A stretch of DNA of 64,000 bases from Agarivorans sp. Toyoura001 (GCF_005405585.1 NZ_BJEQ01000015.1:43316-107315), one strand, 5' to 3'. Positions 37,245 to 47,101 are shown, counted from the first letter of the stretch. Made by a program: numbers and translations. Notes: generated by a model not told the origin, from the sequence alone.

Positions 37245-38138
37245 ATGCAGGATGATATAGAGCTGTTTCTCCATTATTTAGAGGTGGAGCGACGTTATAG
37301 CCCTGCCACTATTAGCTCCTACCAACGTAGCTTATTACAACAGCTTAAACATCTTAATGGTTTAGGTTGCCAGGCTTGGCAGCAAGTAGAAACCGCGCAT
37401 ATCAGAAGTGTTTTACTCAAACTTAAAACCAGCGGTTTGTCGGCCCGTTCTATGGCGAATAAGCTCTCAGCCTTACGGAGTTTCTTTAATTATTTACTGC
37501 AGCAACAAAAGGTAAGTCTTAACCCCGTTGCTGGTGTCGCTGCGCCGAAACAAAGCAAACCCTTACCTAAGAACCTAGATGTAGACTCGCTTAATCAATT
37601 GTTATCGATGGAAGGTGACGACTTGGTAAGCAGCCGCGATTTGGCGATGATGGAGCTGCTCTATGCCAGTGGCATTCGATTGGCCGAGTTGGTGGACTTA
37701 AATGTTACAGACATCAATTTTGAACAGCAGCAAATTATTGTTACCGGTAAAGGTAACAAGCAGCGCTGGGTGCCTTTTGGCGGTAAGGCCGCAATAGCTT
37801 TAAAACATTGGCTTAAGCAGCGTCGTTTATTGGTAATGGATGAAGAAGAACCCGCCTTGTTTGTGAGTGTTCGCCAACAGCGTATTAGCCACCGTACTGT
37901 GCAGAAGCGCTTGCAACATTGGGCACAACAAATGCAACTTACGGCAACCCTTCATCCGCACAAATTACGCCACTCTTTTGCTACTCACTTGCTTGAAAGC
38001 AGTGGTGACTTACGTGTCGTGCAAGAGTTGCTAGGCCATGCAAACTTGTCTACCACTCAAGTGTATACTCATCTTGATTTTGCTCACCTAGCCACCACCT
38101 ATGACGCGGCGCACCCGCGAGCAAAACGTAAATCTTAA
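37245..38138 (+). CDS. xerC: Tyrosine recombinase XerC
   Basis: With XerD it resolves chromosome dimers at dif. The 297 residues carry the full active set: R145, K169, H239, R242, H265 and nucleophile Y274 in TTQVYTHLDF. The N-terminal SAM-like DNA-binding domain is present (about 1-90). The housekeeping context (dapF-DUF484-xerC-yigB-uvrD) marks it as XerC and not a mobile-element integrase. Confidence 0.98.
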   Translation: MQDDIELFLHYLEVERRYSPATISSYQRSLLQQLKHLNGLGCQAWQQVETAHIRSVLLKLKTSGLSARSMANKLSALRSFFNYLLQQQKVSLNPVAGVAAPKQSKPLPKNLDVDSLNQLLSMEGDDLVSSRDLAMMELLYASGIRLAELVDLNVTDINFEQQQIIVTGKGNKQRWVPFGGKAAIALKHWLKQRRLLVMDEEEPALFVSVRQQRISHRTVQKRLQHWAQQMQLTATLHPHKLRHSFATHLLESSGDLRVVQELLGHANLSTTQVYTHLDFAHLATTYDAAHPRAKRKS

Positions 38139-38150
38139 GCGAGCTAAAGC

Positions 38151-38858
38151 ATGATTTTTTACCGAAGTTGGTCACCTGTTCAGGCGCTATCTTTTGATTT
38201 AGACGATACCTTATACGACAACTGGCCTTATATTCATCGCGCCGAGCAGTGGTTAATTAATCATTTAAAAACTGAGGTGCATGCGGTTGCACATTTAACC
38301 ACTAGCCAATGGCAAAGTTACAAACGCCGTATCATTAAAAAGCACCCTGAACTAAAGGGTGACGTTAGCGCTTGTCGGGTAGCTTGGCTAAGTTTAGCGT
38401 TTGTAGAACATGGTATGCCGAGTACTGAAGCGCAAAGCTTAGCAGAGCAAATTTTCCAGCAATTTTTAGCGGTGCGTAGTGACTTCACTGTTCCTGAGTC
38501 AAGCTTGGCATTGCTGCGAAAACTCAAAACGCGTTATCGTTTAGTGGCCATTACCAACGGTAACGTAGATATTGATAAGATTGGTTTGGCTGGGGTGTTT
38601 GAATTAGAACTCAAAGCCGGCGGGGCGTTTAAGGCTAAACCTGCCGCCGATATGTATTTATATGCCAGCCAGGTATTAGGGTTGGCGCCGCACCAGATAG
38701 CCCATGTGGGTGACCATTGTGTGACTGATGTGGCTGGCGCCGCTAAAGCGGGCTACCGTTCTATCTGGCTCAATCAACACAGCCAAAAAGCACGAAAACT
38801 GCAAGCCTTGCCCGATATCGAAATCAGCCAGCTGGCACAACTGCAACACCTGTTATAA
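38151..38858 (+). CDS. yigB: HAD-family phosphatase YigB (5-amino-6-(5-phosphoribitylamino)uracil phosphatase-like)
   Basis: A 235-residue HAD hydrolase. The nucleophile motif FDLDDTLYDN (about 16-25), the motif II segment AITNGNVD, the motif III lysine in FKAKPAADMY and the motif IV stretch HVGDHCVTDVAGA are intact. E. coli YigB dephosphorylates a riboflavin intermediate (with YbjI) and other phosphates. It follows xerC by 12 bases. Its stop codon lies within the LexA box of uvrD. Confidence 0.92.
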   Translation: MIFYRSWSPVQALSFDLDDTLYDNWPYIHRAEQWLINHLKTEVHAVAHLTTSQWQSYKRRIIKKHPELKGDVSACRVAWLSLAFVEHGMPSTEAQSLAEQIFQQFLAVRSDFTVPESSLALLRKLKTRYRLVAITNGNVDIDKIGLAGVFELELKAGGAFKAKPAADMYLYASQVLGLAPHQIAHVGDHCVTDVAGAAKAGYRSIWLNQHSQKARKLQALPDIEISQLAQLQHLL

Positions 38859-38865
38859 TATACAG
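38850..38865. promoter_or_regulatory. LexA box (SOS operator) of uvrD
   Basis: CTGTTATAATATACAG is an exact CTGT-N8-ACAG LexA site with an AT-rich centre. It contains a TATAAT -10-like element (38854-38859) and lies 26 bases upstream of the uvrD ATG, overlapping the yigB stop codon. uvrD is a known SOS gene in E. coli. Confidence 0.9.
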
Positions 38866-38891
38866 TTGTTTTTACCCCTCAAGAGAGCACC

Positions 38892-41066
38892 ATGGATATT
38901 TCTGAGCTGTTAGACGGCCTTAATGATAAGCAGCGCGAAGCCGTAGCTGCTCCCCCAAGTAATATGTTGTTACTGGCCGGTGCCGGTAGTGGTAAAACGC
39001 GCGTATTGGTGCACCGTATTGCCTGGTTAATGCAGGTAGAGAATGTTTCACCGCTATCTATTTTGTCGGTGACTTTTACCAACAAAGCTGCAGCCGAAAT
39101 GCGCTCGCGGGTAGAAAAGTTAGTGGGCAACCGTTTCCAAGGCATGTGGATGGGGACGTTTCACTCCTTGGCGCATCGCTTATTACGCGCTCATAGTCGA
39201 GATGCTGGCCTGCCTGACGACTTTCAAATTATTGACTCCGACGACCAATATCGGCTGTTGCGCCGTTTAATTAAAGCGATGAATTTAGACGAGAAGCAGT
39301 GGCCAGCCAAGCAAGTTCAGTGGTATATCAATGCGCGCAAAGATGAAGGCCAACGCGCCGAGCATGTTGATTACAGTAATAATCCGATTGAGCGTCAGCA
39401 GCTAGAAATTTATCAGGCCTACCAGCAGGCTTGTGACCGCTCAGGTTTGGTCGATTTTGCCGAGCTGTTATTACGCGCTCATGAGTTGTGGCTAAAACAA
39501 CCGCATATTCTGCAACACTATCAGCAGCGTTTTCGACATATTCTGGTAGACGAATTTCAAGATACCAACACCATTCAATACGCTTGGCTACGCATGTTGG
39601 TTACCGATCAGAATAACATCACTATCGTGGGCGATGATGACCAATCTATTTATGGTTGGCGCGGTGCAAAAATTGAAAATATTCAAAGCTTTGAATTAGA
39701 TGTACCTAAAGTAAACACCATCTTGCTGGAACAAAATTACCGTAGTAGTGCCAATATTCTTAAGGCGTCTAATCACTTAATCGAAAACAACCAAGGGCGC
39801 ATGGGCAAAAGCCTGTGGACCGACGACAAAGAAGGCGAGTTAATCTCTATCTATACCGCCTTTAACGATATTGACGAAGCTCGCTTTGTGGTTGCGCGTA
39901 TACAGCAGCGAGTTGAAGAACAAGGTGCCAGCCTAGCTGATTGTGCCATTTTGTACCGAAACAATGCGCAGTCGCGGGTTTTGGAAGAAGCCTTGATGCA
40001 AGAACGCTTAGCCTACCGAATTTACGGCGGCCTGCGTTTCTTCGAGCGCCAAGAAATTAAAGATGCTCTGGCTTACCTACGCTTAATTAGTAATCCCCAT
40101 GACGATGCCTCTTTTGAACGGGTGGTAAATACACCGACCCGTGGCATTGGCCAGCGCACCATTGAGTTATTGCGCCAAGCCGCGCGTGAGCAACAGTTAA
40201 GCCTATGGCAAGCGGTTGATTATTGTTTACAGCAAAATGCCTTGTCGGGTCGTGCGGCTAACGCAGTGAAACAGTTTATTGAATTGTTAGGCCAGCTAAA
40301 GCAGCAAACCCAAGAATTAGCATTAGGTGAGCAAACCGATTACGTGATTAAAGGCTCTGGCCTATTAGCCATGTACCAAGCGGAAAAAGGCGAAAAAGCC
40401 CAAGCGCGTGTAGAAAACTTAGACGAACTGGTCACTGCGACTCAGCAGTTTACTCAAATGGAAGAAGACCAAGATCTGTCTCCTTTAGTGGCGTTTCTCT
40501 CTCATGCGGCTTTAGAGGCCGGTGATAACCAAGCGGAGGCCGACGAAGCTGCAGTGCAGCTGATGACTTTGCACAGCGCTAAAGGTTTGGAGTTTCCAGT
40601 GGTCTTTTTGGTGGGTGTGGAAGAGGGCATGTTCCCAAGTCAGCAATCAGCCGAGGAGTCGGGTCGTTTAGAAGAAGAACGTCGCCTTTGTTATGTGGGC
40701 ATGACCCGCGCCATGCAAAAGTTGTATTTATGCCACGCCGAAAGCCGTCGCTTGTGGGGCAAAGAAGTCTTTCACGCTCCTTCACGTTTTTTACGTGAGT
40801 TACCGAGCGAATGTTTAGATGAGATTCGTTTGAACACCGCAGTAAGCAGGCCAGTGCAACAAGGGCGTTTTTCTCATCAAATTCAGCAGGCTGCCTTTGA
40901 TGATAGTGGCTTTAACCTTGGCCAGCGGGTCTCTCACCCTAAGTTTGGCGCAGGTATTGTGCTTAACTACGAGGGCTCTGGACAGCAAAGCCGCGTACAA
41001 GTGCAATTTGAAGAAGCCGGCGCTAAGTGGTTGGTATTGGCTTATGCGCGATTAGAAAAGATCTAA
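38892..41066 (+). CDS. uvrD: DNA helicase II UvrD
   Basis: A 3'-5' superfamily 1 helicase for nucleotide excision and mismatch repair. The 724 residues (E. coli 720) include Walker A AGAGSGKT, motif Ia TFTNKAAAEM, motif II VDEFQDTN, motif III DDDQSIYGWRGA, motif IV QNYRSS, motif V VQLMTLHSAKGLEFPVVFLVG and motif VI YVGMTRAM. The C-terminal Tudor-like RNA-polymerase-binding segment (FNLGQRVSHPKFGAGIVLNYEG) is present. It has its own LexA-controlled promoter and ends at a terminator. Confidence 0.98.
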   Translation: MDISELLDGLNDKQREAVAAPPSNMLLLAGAGSGKTRVLVHRIAWLMQVENVSPLSILSVTFTNKAAAEMRSRVEKLVGNRFQGMWMGTFHSLAHRLLRAHSRDAGLPDDFQIIDSDDQYRLLRRLIKAMNLDEKQWPAKQVQWYINARKDEGQRAEHVDYSNNPIERQQLEIYQAYQQACDRSGLVDFAELLLRAHELWLKQPHILQHYQQRFRHILVDEFQDTNTIQYAWLRMLVTDQNNITIVGDDDQSIYGWRGAKIENIQSFELDVPKVNTILLEQNYRSSANILKASNHLIENNQGRMGKSLWTDDKEGELISIYTAFNDIDEARFVVARIQQRVEEQGASLADCAILYRNNAQSRVLEEALMQERLAYRIYGGLRFFERQEIKDALAYLRLISNPHDDASFERVVNTPTRGIGQRTIELLRQAAREQQLSLWQAVDYCLQQNALSGRAANAVKQFIELLGQLKQQTQELALGEQTDYVIKGSGLLAMYQAEKGEKAQARVENLDELVTATQQFTQMEEDQDLSPLVAFLSHAALEAGDNQAEADEAAVQLMTLHSAKGLEFPVVFLVGVEEGMFPSQQSAEESGRLEEERRLCYVGMTRAMQKLYLCHAESRRLWGKEVFHAPSRFLRELPSECLDEIRLNTAVSRPVQQGRFSHQIQQAAFDDSGFNLGQRVSHPKFGAGIVLNYEGSGQQSRVQVQFEEAGAKWLVLAYARLEKI

Positions 41067-41089
41067 GCGTTAAAGAGAAACAAAGTAAC

Positions 41090-41116
41090 AGCAGCCTACT
41101 GGGCTGCTTTTTTTTG
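41090..41116 (+). terminator. Terminator of uvrD, overlapping the rarD 3' end
   Basis: A 7-bp stem AGCAGCC, loop TACTG, GGCTGCT followed by eight T. The left arm lies before, and the right arm within, the end of the opposing rarD gene, so the lysine codons of the RarD tail supply the T tract. Confidence 0.85.
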
Positions 41117-42004
41117 TTGGCGTTGTTTGCGCTGGTTACGTAAGGCATCCCAAGTAAATACCCCTAAACCCACCCAAATAAAGGCAAAGGTGAGAAGTTT
41201 CATCGGTTCTAGCTCTTCACCGTAAACGCTGGTGGCTAACATAAACATCAATGATGGGCCGATATACTGGAAAAAACCAATGGTGGATAACCGTAAGCGG
41301 GTAGCTGCGGCAGCAAAGCACAGTAGCGGCAAGGTGGTAACTATGCCTGCGCTCAGTAACAACACATTAAGGCCTGTACTGTTATTGGTTAAGTGACTGG
41401 TTGGCGAATCAGCAAATATCCACAAATAAGCGGCAGCTAGCGGCAACAACCACAGGGTTTCTACAAATAAACCCGGTAGCGCACCCAGGTTAACCTTTTT
41501 CCGTAACAAGCCGTATATACCAAAACTTACCGCCAAACTCATGGCTATCCAAGGTAAAGAACCATAGCTAATAACCTGAATTAATACACCGATTAAAGCT
41601 AAGCCAATGGCTGCCCATTGGGCACGACGAAAGCGCTCGCCCAAAAACAGCATGCCTAATATCACGTTAAATAAAGGGTTGATGTAGTAACCCAAGCTGG
41701 CATCTAACATCCGATCGTTGTTAACTGCCCAAATAAAGATTAACCAGTTAATGCCAATAAGTACCGAGGTTAACGCCAAGGTCGCTAACTGTTTAGGGCG
41801 TTTAATCACCGCACTTACCGCCGACCATTGTTTACCCACACCCAGCAATACAGTGATAAATAAACAGGACCACACCACTCGATGCGCCAAAATCTCGTAA
41901 GCGGGCACCTCGGTCAGGCTTTTAAAATAGACGGGAGCAATTCCCCACATAATGTACGCGGCGAGAGCAAATATAACGCCGTGTTTAGCGGTTTGATTAG
42001 GCAT
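41096..42004 (-). CDS. rarD: RarD, EamA/DMT-family transporter
   Basis: A 302-residue inner-membrane protein with about ten helices. The opening KHGVIFALAAYIMWGIAPVYFK and the middle stretch YYINPLFNVILGMLFLGERF are typical of the RarD subgroup, as is FFQYIGPSLMFMLATSVYGE near the end. The substrate is not established. The order rarD, yigI, recQ resembles E. coli (rarD-yigI-pldA-recQ), with pldA absent and an AbiTii-like gene inserted. Confidence 0.93.
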   Translation of the reverse strand: MPNQTAKHGVIFALAAYIMWGIAPVYFKSLTEVPAYEILAHRVVWSCLFITVLLGVGKQWSAVSAVIKRPKQLATLALTSVLIGINWLIFIWAVNNDRMLDASLGYYINPLFNVILGMLFLGERFRRAQWAAIGLALIGVLIQVISYGSLPWIAMSLAVSFGIYGLLRKKVNLGALPGLFVETLWLLPLAAAYLWIFADSPTSHLTNNSTGLNVLLLSAGIVTTLPLLCFAAAATRLRLSTIGFFQYIGPSLMFMLATSVYGEELEPMKLLTFAFIWVGLGVFTWDALRNQRKQRQQKKAAQ

Positions 42005-42100
42005 AAAAAAGGAAAAAGGGAGAAAAGTCAGAGTAGTGTAGCAGGCGATTAGCTAAGCAGCCATATAATAAAAGGCTGTAATCAGCCTAGTTTCCGCTTA

Positions 42101-42697
42101 TTACACTGCTGACGAAGTTTCGCAGTATAGCTTTTGCCAAATCTCAAAAAGAGCTGAGTCTTGCTGACAAAGAGTGCCGAGTTGTTTAAGTATTTTGGGC
42201 GTATTAGCCACTGGCTCTTCAAGTAGCAGGTGCAGTAGGTGTCCCAGCACACCATGAATAAAGCGATCGTTTAGCGGCTCATGGTAACTTTGCCAAGCTC
42301 GAACACAACTATACCCAGGAATAATATCGTTGGCGTAACTGGCGAGTATGCGCAAAGGCCAAGGGCGCTGAATTTCATCTTGCTTGTTTAAGCACTCTAA
42401 AAGTGGCTCTTGAATATGTAAATAACGCAGTCGGCAGCGATCGCGTTCGTTTAAGCAATCATCATGAATTTGCTCAAAGTGTTGCAGCTCTTGTTGGGGT
42501 TTTACAAATATACCTAATTGCTTACATTCAACAATTCGGTAATCAGGGAAGTGAGCAAAGTCACCGTATCCATTTAACTCGTGTTCTAACCATAGTTCCA
42601 AATCCTCATGTTCTAAGCTACTTGCGTGTTGCTGTGCTTCTAACAATAGTGCATCTAAGGTTTTGATTAATTGGGGAGAACTGAGAGTTGTACTCAT
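42101..42697 (-). CDS. AbiTii-domain-like protein
   Basis: A 198-residue soluble protein. The N-terminal third resembles the AbiTii domain found in abortive-infection-like proteins: a helix ending LELWLEHELNGYG (residues 33-45), then FPDYRIVE (50-57) and LGIFV (61-65). The remainder, including YANDIIPGYSCVRAWQSYHEP and a Leu-rich helix, is not recognised and no catalytic motif is visible. It sits alone between rarD and yigI, where E. coli has no gene. The domain match is from memory of the pattern; a phage-defence role is only a possibility. Confidence 0.55.
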   Translation of the reverse strand: MSTTLSSPQLIKTLDALLLEAQQHASSLEHEDLELWLEHELNGYGDFAHFPDYRIVECKQLGIFVKPQQELQHFEQIHDDCLNERDRCRLRYLHIQEPLLECLNKQDEIQRPWPLRILASYANDIIPGYSCVRAWQSYHEPLNDRFIHGVLGHLLHLLLEEPVANTPKILKQLGTLCQQDSALFEIWQKLYCETSSAV

Positions 42698-42810
42698 GAC
42701 TTTGCAAGCCCTATGTTGCAGTAGATTAGCTTGTTCAAGTATAGCTATAACTGGGTGAAATACTTGAAAATTGACGCAGAAATTACAGTTTAAATGGCAA
42801 CTAAGCGTGG

Positions 42811-43275
42811 CTAGCCAACCAAGTAAGTGCCGGTACCAAAGGCAATGTGAGTACCCTCTTGATTATGTAGTTCCATACGAGTCACCGTGACTTTGTTACC
42901 GGAACGTATTACTTCTGCAGAGGCATAAAATACCTCACCAATACCGGGGCGCAAGTAGTCAATGCGTAAATCGATGGTGCCGGTTTTGCTGATTCGAGCC
43001 GATAATTCTTTGCTAGATAAATCTTCTAAGCGGTTGATCGCAGCCGCCGCAGCCGTCATTCCACCGGCTACATCCAAAATAGTTGCAGTAACCCCCCCAT
43101 GCAAGATGCCATGAATGGGATTGCCTACTAACTTAGGGTCCATAGGCAATTTTAGCTTTACACCAGACGCACTGTATTCAACAAGATCAATGCCAAGTAA
43201 CTGATTAAACGGCATTTGATTAATGAAAGTATCGGCGATGGCTTGTCGCCACTTTTGTTGTCGTGAGCTGGTCAT
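42811..43275 (-). CDS. yigI: Acyl-CoA thioesterase YigI (hotdog fold)
   Basis: A 154-residue PaaI/YigI-type thioesterase that hydrolyses medium or long acyl-CoA. The hotdog core has the signature NPIHGILHGGVTATILDVAGG with the catalytic-site HGG, and later IDLRIDYLRPGIGEVFYASAEV. Position near rarD and recQ matches E. coli yigI. It is divergent from recQ across about 125 bases. Confidence 0.88.
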   Translation of the reverse strand: MTSSRQQKWRQAIADTFINQMPFNQLLGIDLVEYSASGVKLKLPMDPKLVGNPIHGILHGGVTATILDVAGGMTAAAAAINRLEDLSSKELSARISKTGTIDLRIDYLRPGIGEVFYASAEVIRSGNKVTVTRMELHNQEGTHIAFGTGTYLVG

Positions 43276-43400
43276 CTTGCTTCCTTACAAAATTAAACGC
43301 TTGTTTAAATACTGTATAGTGAGAAAAGAATAAAGGCAAACCAAGACAAGACCGCAGCGCTTGATTACAATGGCCGACCGATTAAGTCACAACCCGGTTT

Positions 43401-45206
43401 TTGGATGTTTTACCTGTAATGCAACGCGCCCAGCAAGTTCTACAAGATGTCTTTGGTTTTTCCGAATTTAGAACCGGGCAAACGGCCATTATCCAGCGTT
43501 TGCTGGAAGACCAAGACTGCCTAGCGATTATGCCTACAGGTGGTGGTAAATCTCTGTGTTTTCAAATTCCGGCTTTGGTTAAACCGGGTTTAACCGTCGT
43601 TATTTCACCGCTTATCTCATTGATGAAAGACCAAGTAGACAGCTTGCAACACAATGGCGTTAATGCGGCTTACCTTAACTCTAGCTTAGAGCGTGACCAG
43701 CAGTTTCAAGTTTATAAAAGCTTGCAACAAGGTGAGCTAAAACTACTCTATATTTCACCGGAGCGTTTAATTAATGGGGATTTCTTGCAGCGCCTGCAAG
43801 AGCTATCTTTGGCGATGTTTGCCATTGATGAAGCACATTGTATCTCTCAGTGGGGCCATGATTTTCGGCCTGAATACAATGCATTAGGCTGCTTGAAACA
43901 AAACTTCCCTAATGTTCCTTTGGTGGCTTTAACCGCAACCGCCGACGACACCACGCGTTTAGATATCTTGCAGCGGCTTAACTTAGGTGAAGCCTTTACC
44001 CATATTTCAAGCTTTGATCGACCAAACATTCGTTATACCTTGCAAGAAAAGTATCGCCCATGGCAGCAGCTTAGTGAGTACGTAAAACGACGCCGCGAAG
44101 ATAGTGGCATTGTGTATTGCAGTAGCCGTAAACGGGTTGAAGAACTGGCGTTGAAGTTAAGTGCTGAAGGTTTACGCAGCGCCGCCTACCATGCTGGCTT
44201 GCCTATTGCGCAACGCCAATTAGTGCAAGAGCAGTTTCAGCGAGATGAAATTGAAGTAGTGGTGGCCACTGTCGCTTTTGGTATGGGTATTGATAAACCT
44301 AATGTGCGCTATGTATTTCACTATGATATTCCGCGCAATATCGAAGCCTACTACCAGGAAACCGGTCGTGCTGGTCGTGATGGCACCGAAGCAGAAGCGG
44401 TATTTCTTTATGATCCTGCCGACGCTAACTGGGTGCGCAGAATTATTGAAGAGAACGAAAACGAACAACAGCGCCGCGTTGAAAGCCATAAATTTAACGC
44501 GATTGTGGCATTTGCCGAAGCGCAAACCTGCCGCCGCCAAGTATTGCTCAACTACTTTGGTGAGTATTTGGCTAAACCCTGCGGTAACTGCGACGTATGT
44601 TTAGATCCCCCCAAACAATATGACGGTCTGCAAGATGCGCAAAAAGCCCTGTCTTGTGTTTACCGTTTAGGTCAGCGCTTTGGTATTGGTTATGTTATCG
44701 AAGTATTGCGTGGCAGTATGAGCCAGCGTATTTTGGAACAGGGTCATGACAAACTCTCTACCCACGGTATTGGTAAAAGTGCTAGCCACGAGCACTGGAT
44801 GAGTGTGTTAAGGCAGTTGATTCATTTAGGTTTGCTGCAGCAAAATATTGCGCGTAGCTCGGTACTACAATTAACCGAAGCTGCACGGCCCTTCCTTAAA
44901 GGTGACCAAGCTTTGTCGTTAGCCGTGCCGCGCTTAAACACCACCAAGCAAAGTAAAAAGACTGCCAGCTATGGGGTATATGATAAGCGTTTGTTTGCCT
45001 TGCTACGTAATTTGAGAAAGCGACTCGCCGACGAAGAATCGGTGCCGCCTTTTGTGGTGTTTAACGACGCCACCTTAATTGAAATGGCCCAGCAATTGCC
45101 GCAAACTCAGCATGAAATGTTAGCCATAAGTGGCGTGGGTTTGAAAAAATTAGAGCGTTACGGTTATCAATTCATGGGTTTAATAGACCAATACCAAGCC
45201 AGTTAA
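43401..45206 (+). CDS. recQ: ATP-dependent DNA helicase RecQ
   Basis: A 3'-5' helicase of recombination and fork repair. The 601 residues contain Walker [17 protein letters not shown] in [19 protein letters not shown], the SAT-like ALTATAD, motif VI GRAGRDG, the zinc-binding cysteines ([12 protein letters not shown]...CGNCDVC) and a C-terminal HRDC domain (about 525-600). The frame opens with TTG at 43401; an ATG at 43419 is a plausible alternative and would shorten it by six residues. Neither has a strong ribosome-binding site. Confidence 0.96.
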   Translation: MDVLPVMQRAQQVLQDVFGFSEFRTGQTAIIQRLLEDQDCLAIMPTGGGKSLCFQIPALVKPGLTVVISPLISLMKDQVDSLQHNGVNAAYLNSSLERDQQFQVYKSLQQGELKLLYISPERLINGDFLQRLQELSLAMFAIDEAHCISQWGHDFRPEYNALGCLKQNFPNVPLVALTATADDTTRLDILQRLNLGEAFTHISSFDRPNIRYTLQEKYRPWQQLSEYVKRRREDSGIVYCSSRKRVEELALKLSAEGLRSAAYHAGLPIAQRQLVQEQFQRDEIEVVVATVAFGMGIDKPNVRYVFHYDIPRNIEAYYQETGRAGRDGTEAEAVFLYDPADANWVRRIIEENENEQQRRVESHKFNAIVAFAEAQTCRRQVLLNYFGEYLAKPCGNCDVCLDPPKQYDGLQDAQKALSCVYRLGQRFGIGYVIEVLRGSMSQRILEQGHDKLSTHGIGKSASHEHWMSVLRQLIHLGLLQQNIARSSVLQLTEAARPFLKGDQALSLAVPRLNTTKQSKKTASYGVYDKRLFALLRNLRKRLADEESVPPFVVFNDATLIEMAQQLPQTQHEMLAISGVGLKKLERYGYQFMGLIDQYQAS

Positions 45207-45238
45207 CGGCGAGTTAGTTGCCAAAAAGAGGATCACAT

Positions 45239-46660
45239 ATGGAGTTTGTGAATCGTTTTTCCACCGCATTGCCCGAGCTCTGCCATCAGCAGCAGCCTAC
45301 GCCTTTGCAAGATCCTGAGTTGGCCATTGTTAGCCATGATGCCGCAGCATTGCTTGGCTTTGACAAAACCTTTATGGCTGGTCCCGAAGCCTTAGGTTTA
45401 ACCGCTGGCAAGCTATTAATTGAAGGCATGCAGCCGGTATCTACGGTGTATGCTGGTCATCAGTTTGGCGGCTATTCTCCGCAATTAGGCGATGGCCGAG
45501 CGTTGCTACTCGGCGAGCTTAAAACAGCGCAAGGCGACTACTGGGAACTGCAGCTAAAGGGCTCTGGGCTCACTCCTTTTTCTCGCCAAGGCGACGGAAA
45601 AGCTGTATTGCGTTCCACCATTAGAGAATTTTTGGCCAGCGAAGCGATGGCTGCACTAGGCATTGCGACAACTCGCGCATTGAGTTTGTCGGTGGGCAGT
45701 GGTTTAGTTCAACGAGAGCGTTTTGAGAAAGAAGCGATGTTAGTGCGCATGGCGCCTAGTCATATTCGTTTTGGCCATTTTGAATACCTTTATTATCAGC
45801 AACAAACTCAGCCCTTAAAGCGTTTAATCGATTTTTGTTTAGAGCACTATTTTAGTGATTGCCTAACACACCAAAATCCAGTGTTGGCAATGTTGCAGCA
45901 GGTAGTCGATAGCACTGCGTTAATGATTGCCAAATGGCAAGCCGAAGGCTTTTGTCATGGAGTGATGAATACCGACAATATGTCGATACTCGGGCTCACC
46001 ATTGATTATGGTCCTTATGGCTTTTTAGATGATTATAATCCCGGCCACATTTGTAATCACAGCGATCACTATGGCCGTTATGCCTTTAACCAGCAGCCTG
46101 GTGTAGGTTTATGGAATTTACAGCGTTTAGCCCAAGCCTTGTCAGACTATGTACCTAGCAACCAAGCTGAACCTTTATGGATGCGCTATCAGCAAACAAT
46201 TAACCAGCACTATCAGGGCTTGATGTTAAGCAAACTAGGGTTGACGCAATGGCAAGATGAAGACGAAGCGTTGTTGGGCCAATGGCTTAGCTTATTGGCC
46301 GAACAGAAAGCTGACTATCATCAAAGTATGCGGGCTTTGGCTGCACCTTTAGCACAGCTACCCGAGACATTTTCGGTAGCGTGGCACACATGGTTAGGCC
46401 GTTATTCAGAGCGTTGTCAGCAAAATGAACGCAGTCAGCAACACCGTATTGCGGCTATTAAACAGCACGTACCAGAATATGTATTGCGTAATTATTTGGC
46501 GCAACAAGTAATAGAAAAAGCAGAACAAGGCGATTATGCAGAGTTACACGCCCTGCATCAGGCTATGTCTCAACCTTTTACCCAGCAGCACGGCGCACAG
46601 CGTTTTGCGGCACCGCCGCCAGATTGGGGGAAGTGTTTGGAGATCTCATGCAGCAGTTAA
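45239..46660 (+). CDS. selO: Protein adenylyltransferase SelO (YdiU)
   Basis: A pseudokinase-fold enzyme that transfers AMP to proteins under redox stress. I choose ATG 45239 (473 residues), because AGAGGA lies six bases upstream; a TTG at 45218 would add seven residues without support. Family marks are YAGHQFGGYSPQLGDGRALLLGE, QLKGSGLTPFSRQGDGKAVLRS (glycine-rich loop), the catalytic-region HGVMNTDNMSILGLTIDYGPYGFLD, and the C-terminus PPDWGKCLEISCSS. The Cys near the end aligns with the selenocysteine position of animal SELENOO. Confidence 0.95.
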   Translation: MEFVNRFSTALPELCHQQQPTPLQDPELAIVSHDAAALLGFDKTFMAGPEALGLTAGKLLIEGMQPVSTVYAGHQFGGYSPQLGDGRALLLGELKTAQGDYWELQLKGSGLTPFSRQGDGKAVLRSTIREFLASEAMAALGIATTRALSLSVGSGLVQRERFEKEAMLVRMAPSHIRFGHFEYLYYQQQTQPLKRLIDFCLEHYFSDCLTHQNPVLAMLQQVVDSTALMIAKWQAEGFCHGVMNTDNMSILGLTIDYGPYGFLDDYNPGHICNHSDHYGRYAFNQQPGVGLWNLQRLAQALSDYVPSNQAEPLWMRYQQTINQHYQGLMLSKLGLTQWQDEDEALLGQWLSLLAEQKADYHQSMRALAAPLAQLPETFSVAWHTWLGRYSERCQQNERSQQHRIAAIKQHVPEYVLRNYLAQQVIEKAEQGDYAELHALHQAMSQPFTQQHGAQRFAAPPPDWGKCLEISCSS

Positions 46661-46956
46661 CGCCCTTATTTGAAGTGCTTGAAGAGCATGGAGTGATTAA
46701 ACTTAATCACTTATTTGAAGAACAGCAGTTTTTGGCTCAAGCGCAAGACTTTATTGAACAACAAGCTTGGCCTATTTCGTTTGCCGAACAAGGGGCCGAT
46801 TGGTTGGTACTGGGCTTTTACCTAGAGCAGCAATTGTGGTGGTGGCGTTTTGATGCCCTAACCGAAAGTGCTTGGTTTGAATGCGCGAATAGTGAGCACT
46901 TTCAAGCCAGCTGTACGCCCTTACTGGCTGTGTTAAAACATGCCAGTTTTGGATAA
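46648..46956 (+). CDS. Small acidic protein of unknown function, coupled to selO
   Basis: A 102-residue, acidic, Trp-rich soluble protein that I cannot place in a family. It starts at ATG 46648, inside the last codons of selO, with GGAG five bases upstream, which argues for translational coupling. Notable stretches are LFEVLEEHGVIKLNHLFEEQQFL and LGFYLEQQLWWWRFDAL. There is no signal peptide or membrane segment. The overlap suggests a role linked to SelO, but this is only positional. Confidence 0.6.
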   Translation: MQQLTPLFEVLEEHGVIKLNHLFEEQQFLAQAQDFIEQQAWPISFAEQGADWLVLGFYLEQQLWWWRFDALTESAWFECANSEHFQASCTPLLAVLKHASFG

Positions 46957-47101
46957 ACAAAATTAAATTTTCAGGCTGGTTAAAATGTGATCCATTACAA
47001 GGTTTCGCTCAGAGGAATCTTCTATATTAATCCACCTGCTTGAGCTGAGTTGATTATTAATTCACCGGCATAGGCAAGAAAAGCAATGTCATGGAATGAT
47101 G

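Noticed and set aside
38151..38858. Mobile-element integrase context around xerC
   Set aside because: The neighbours are the standard housekeeping dapF-xerC-yigB-uvrD order; no attachment-site repeats or phage genes seen.
46983..47000. CRP half-site TGTGATCC after the small selO-linked gene
   Set aside because: Only one half matches; the other half has 2 of 5 bases.
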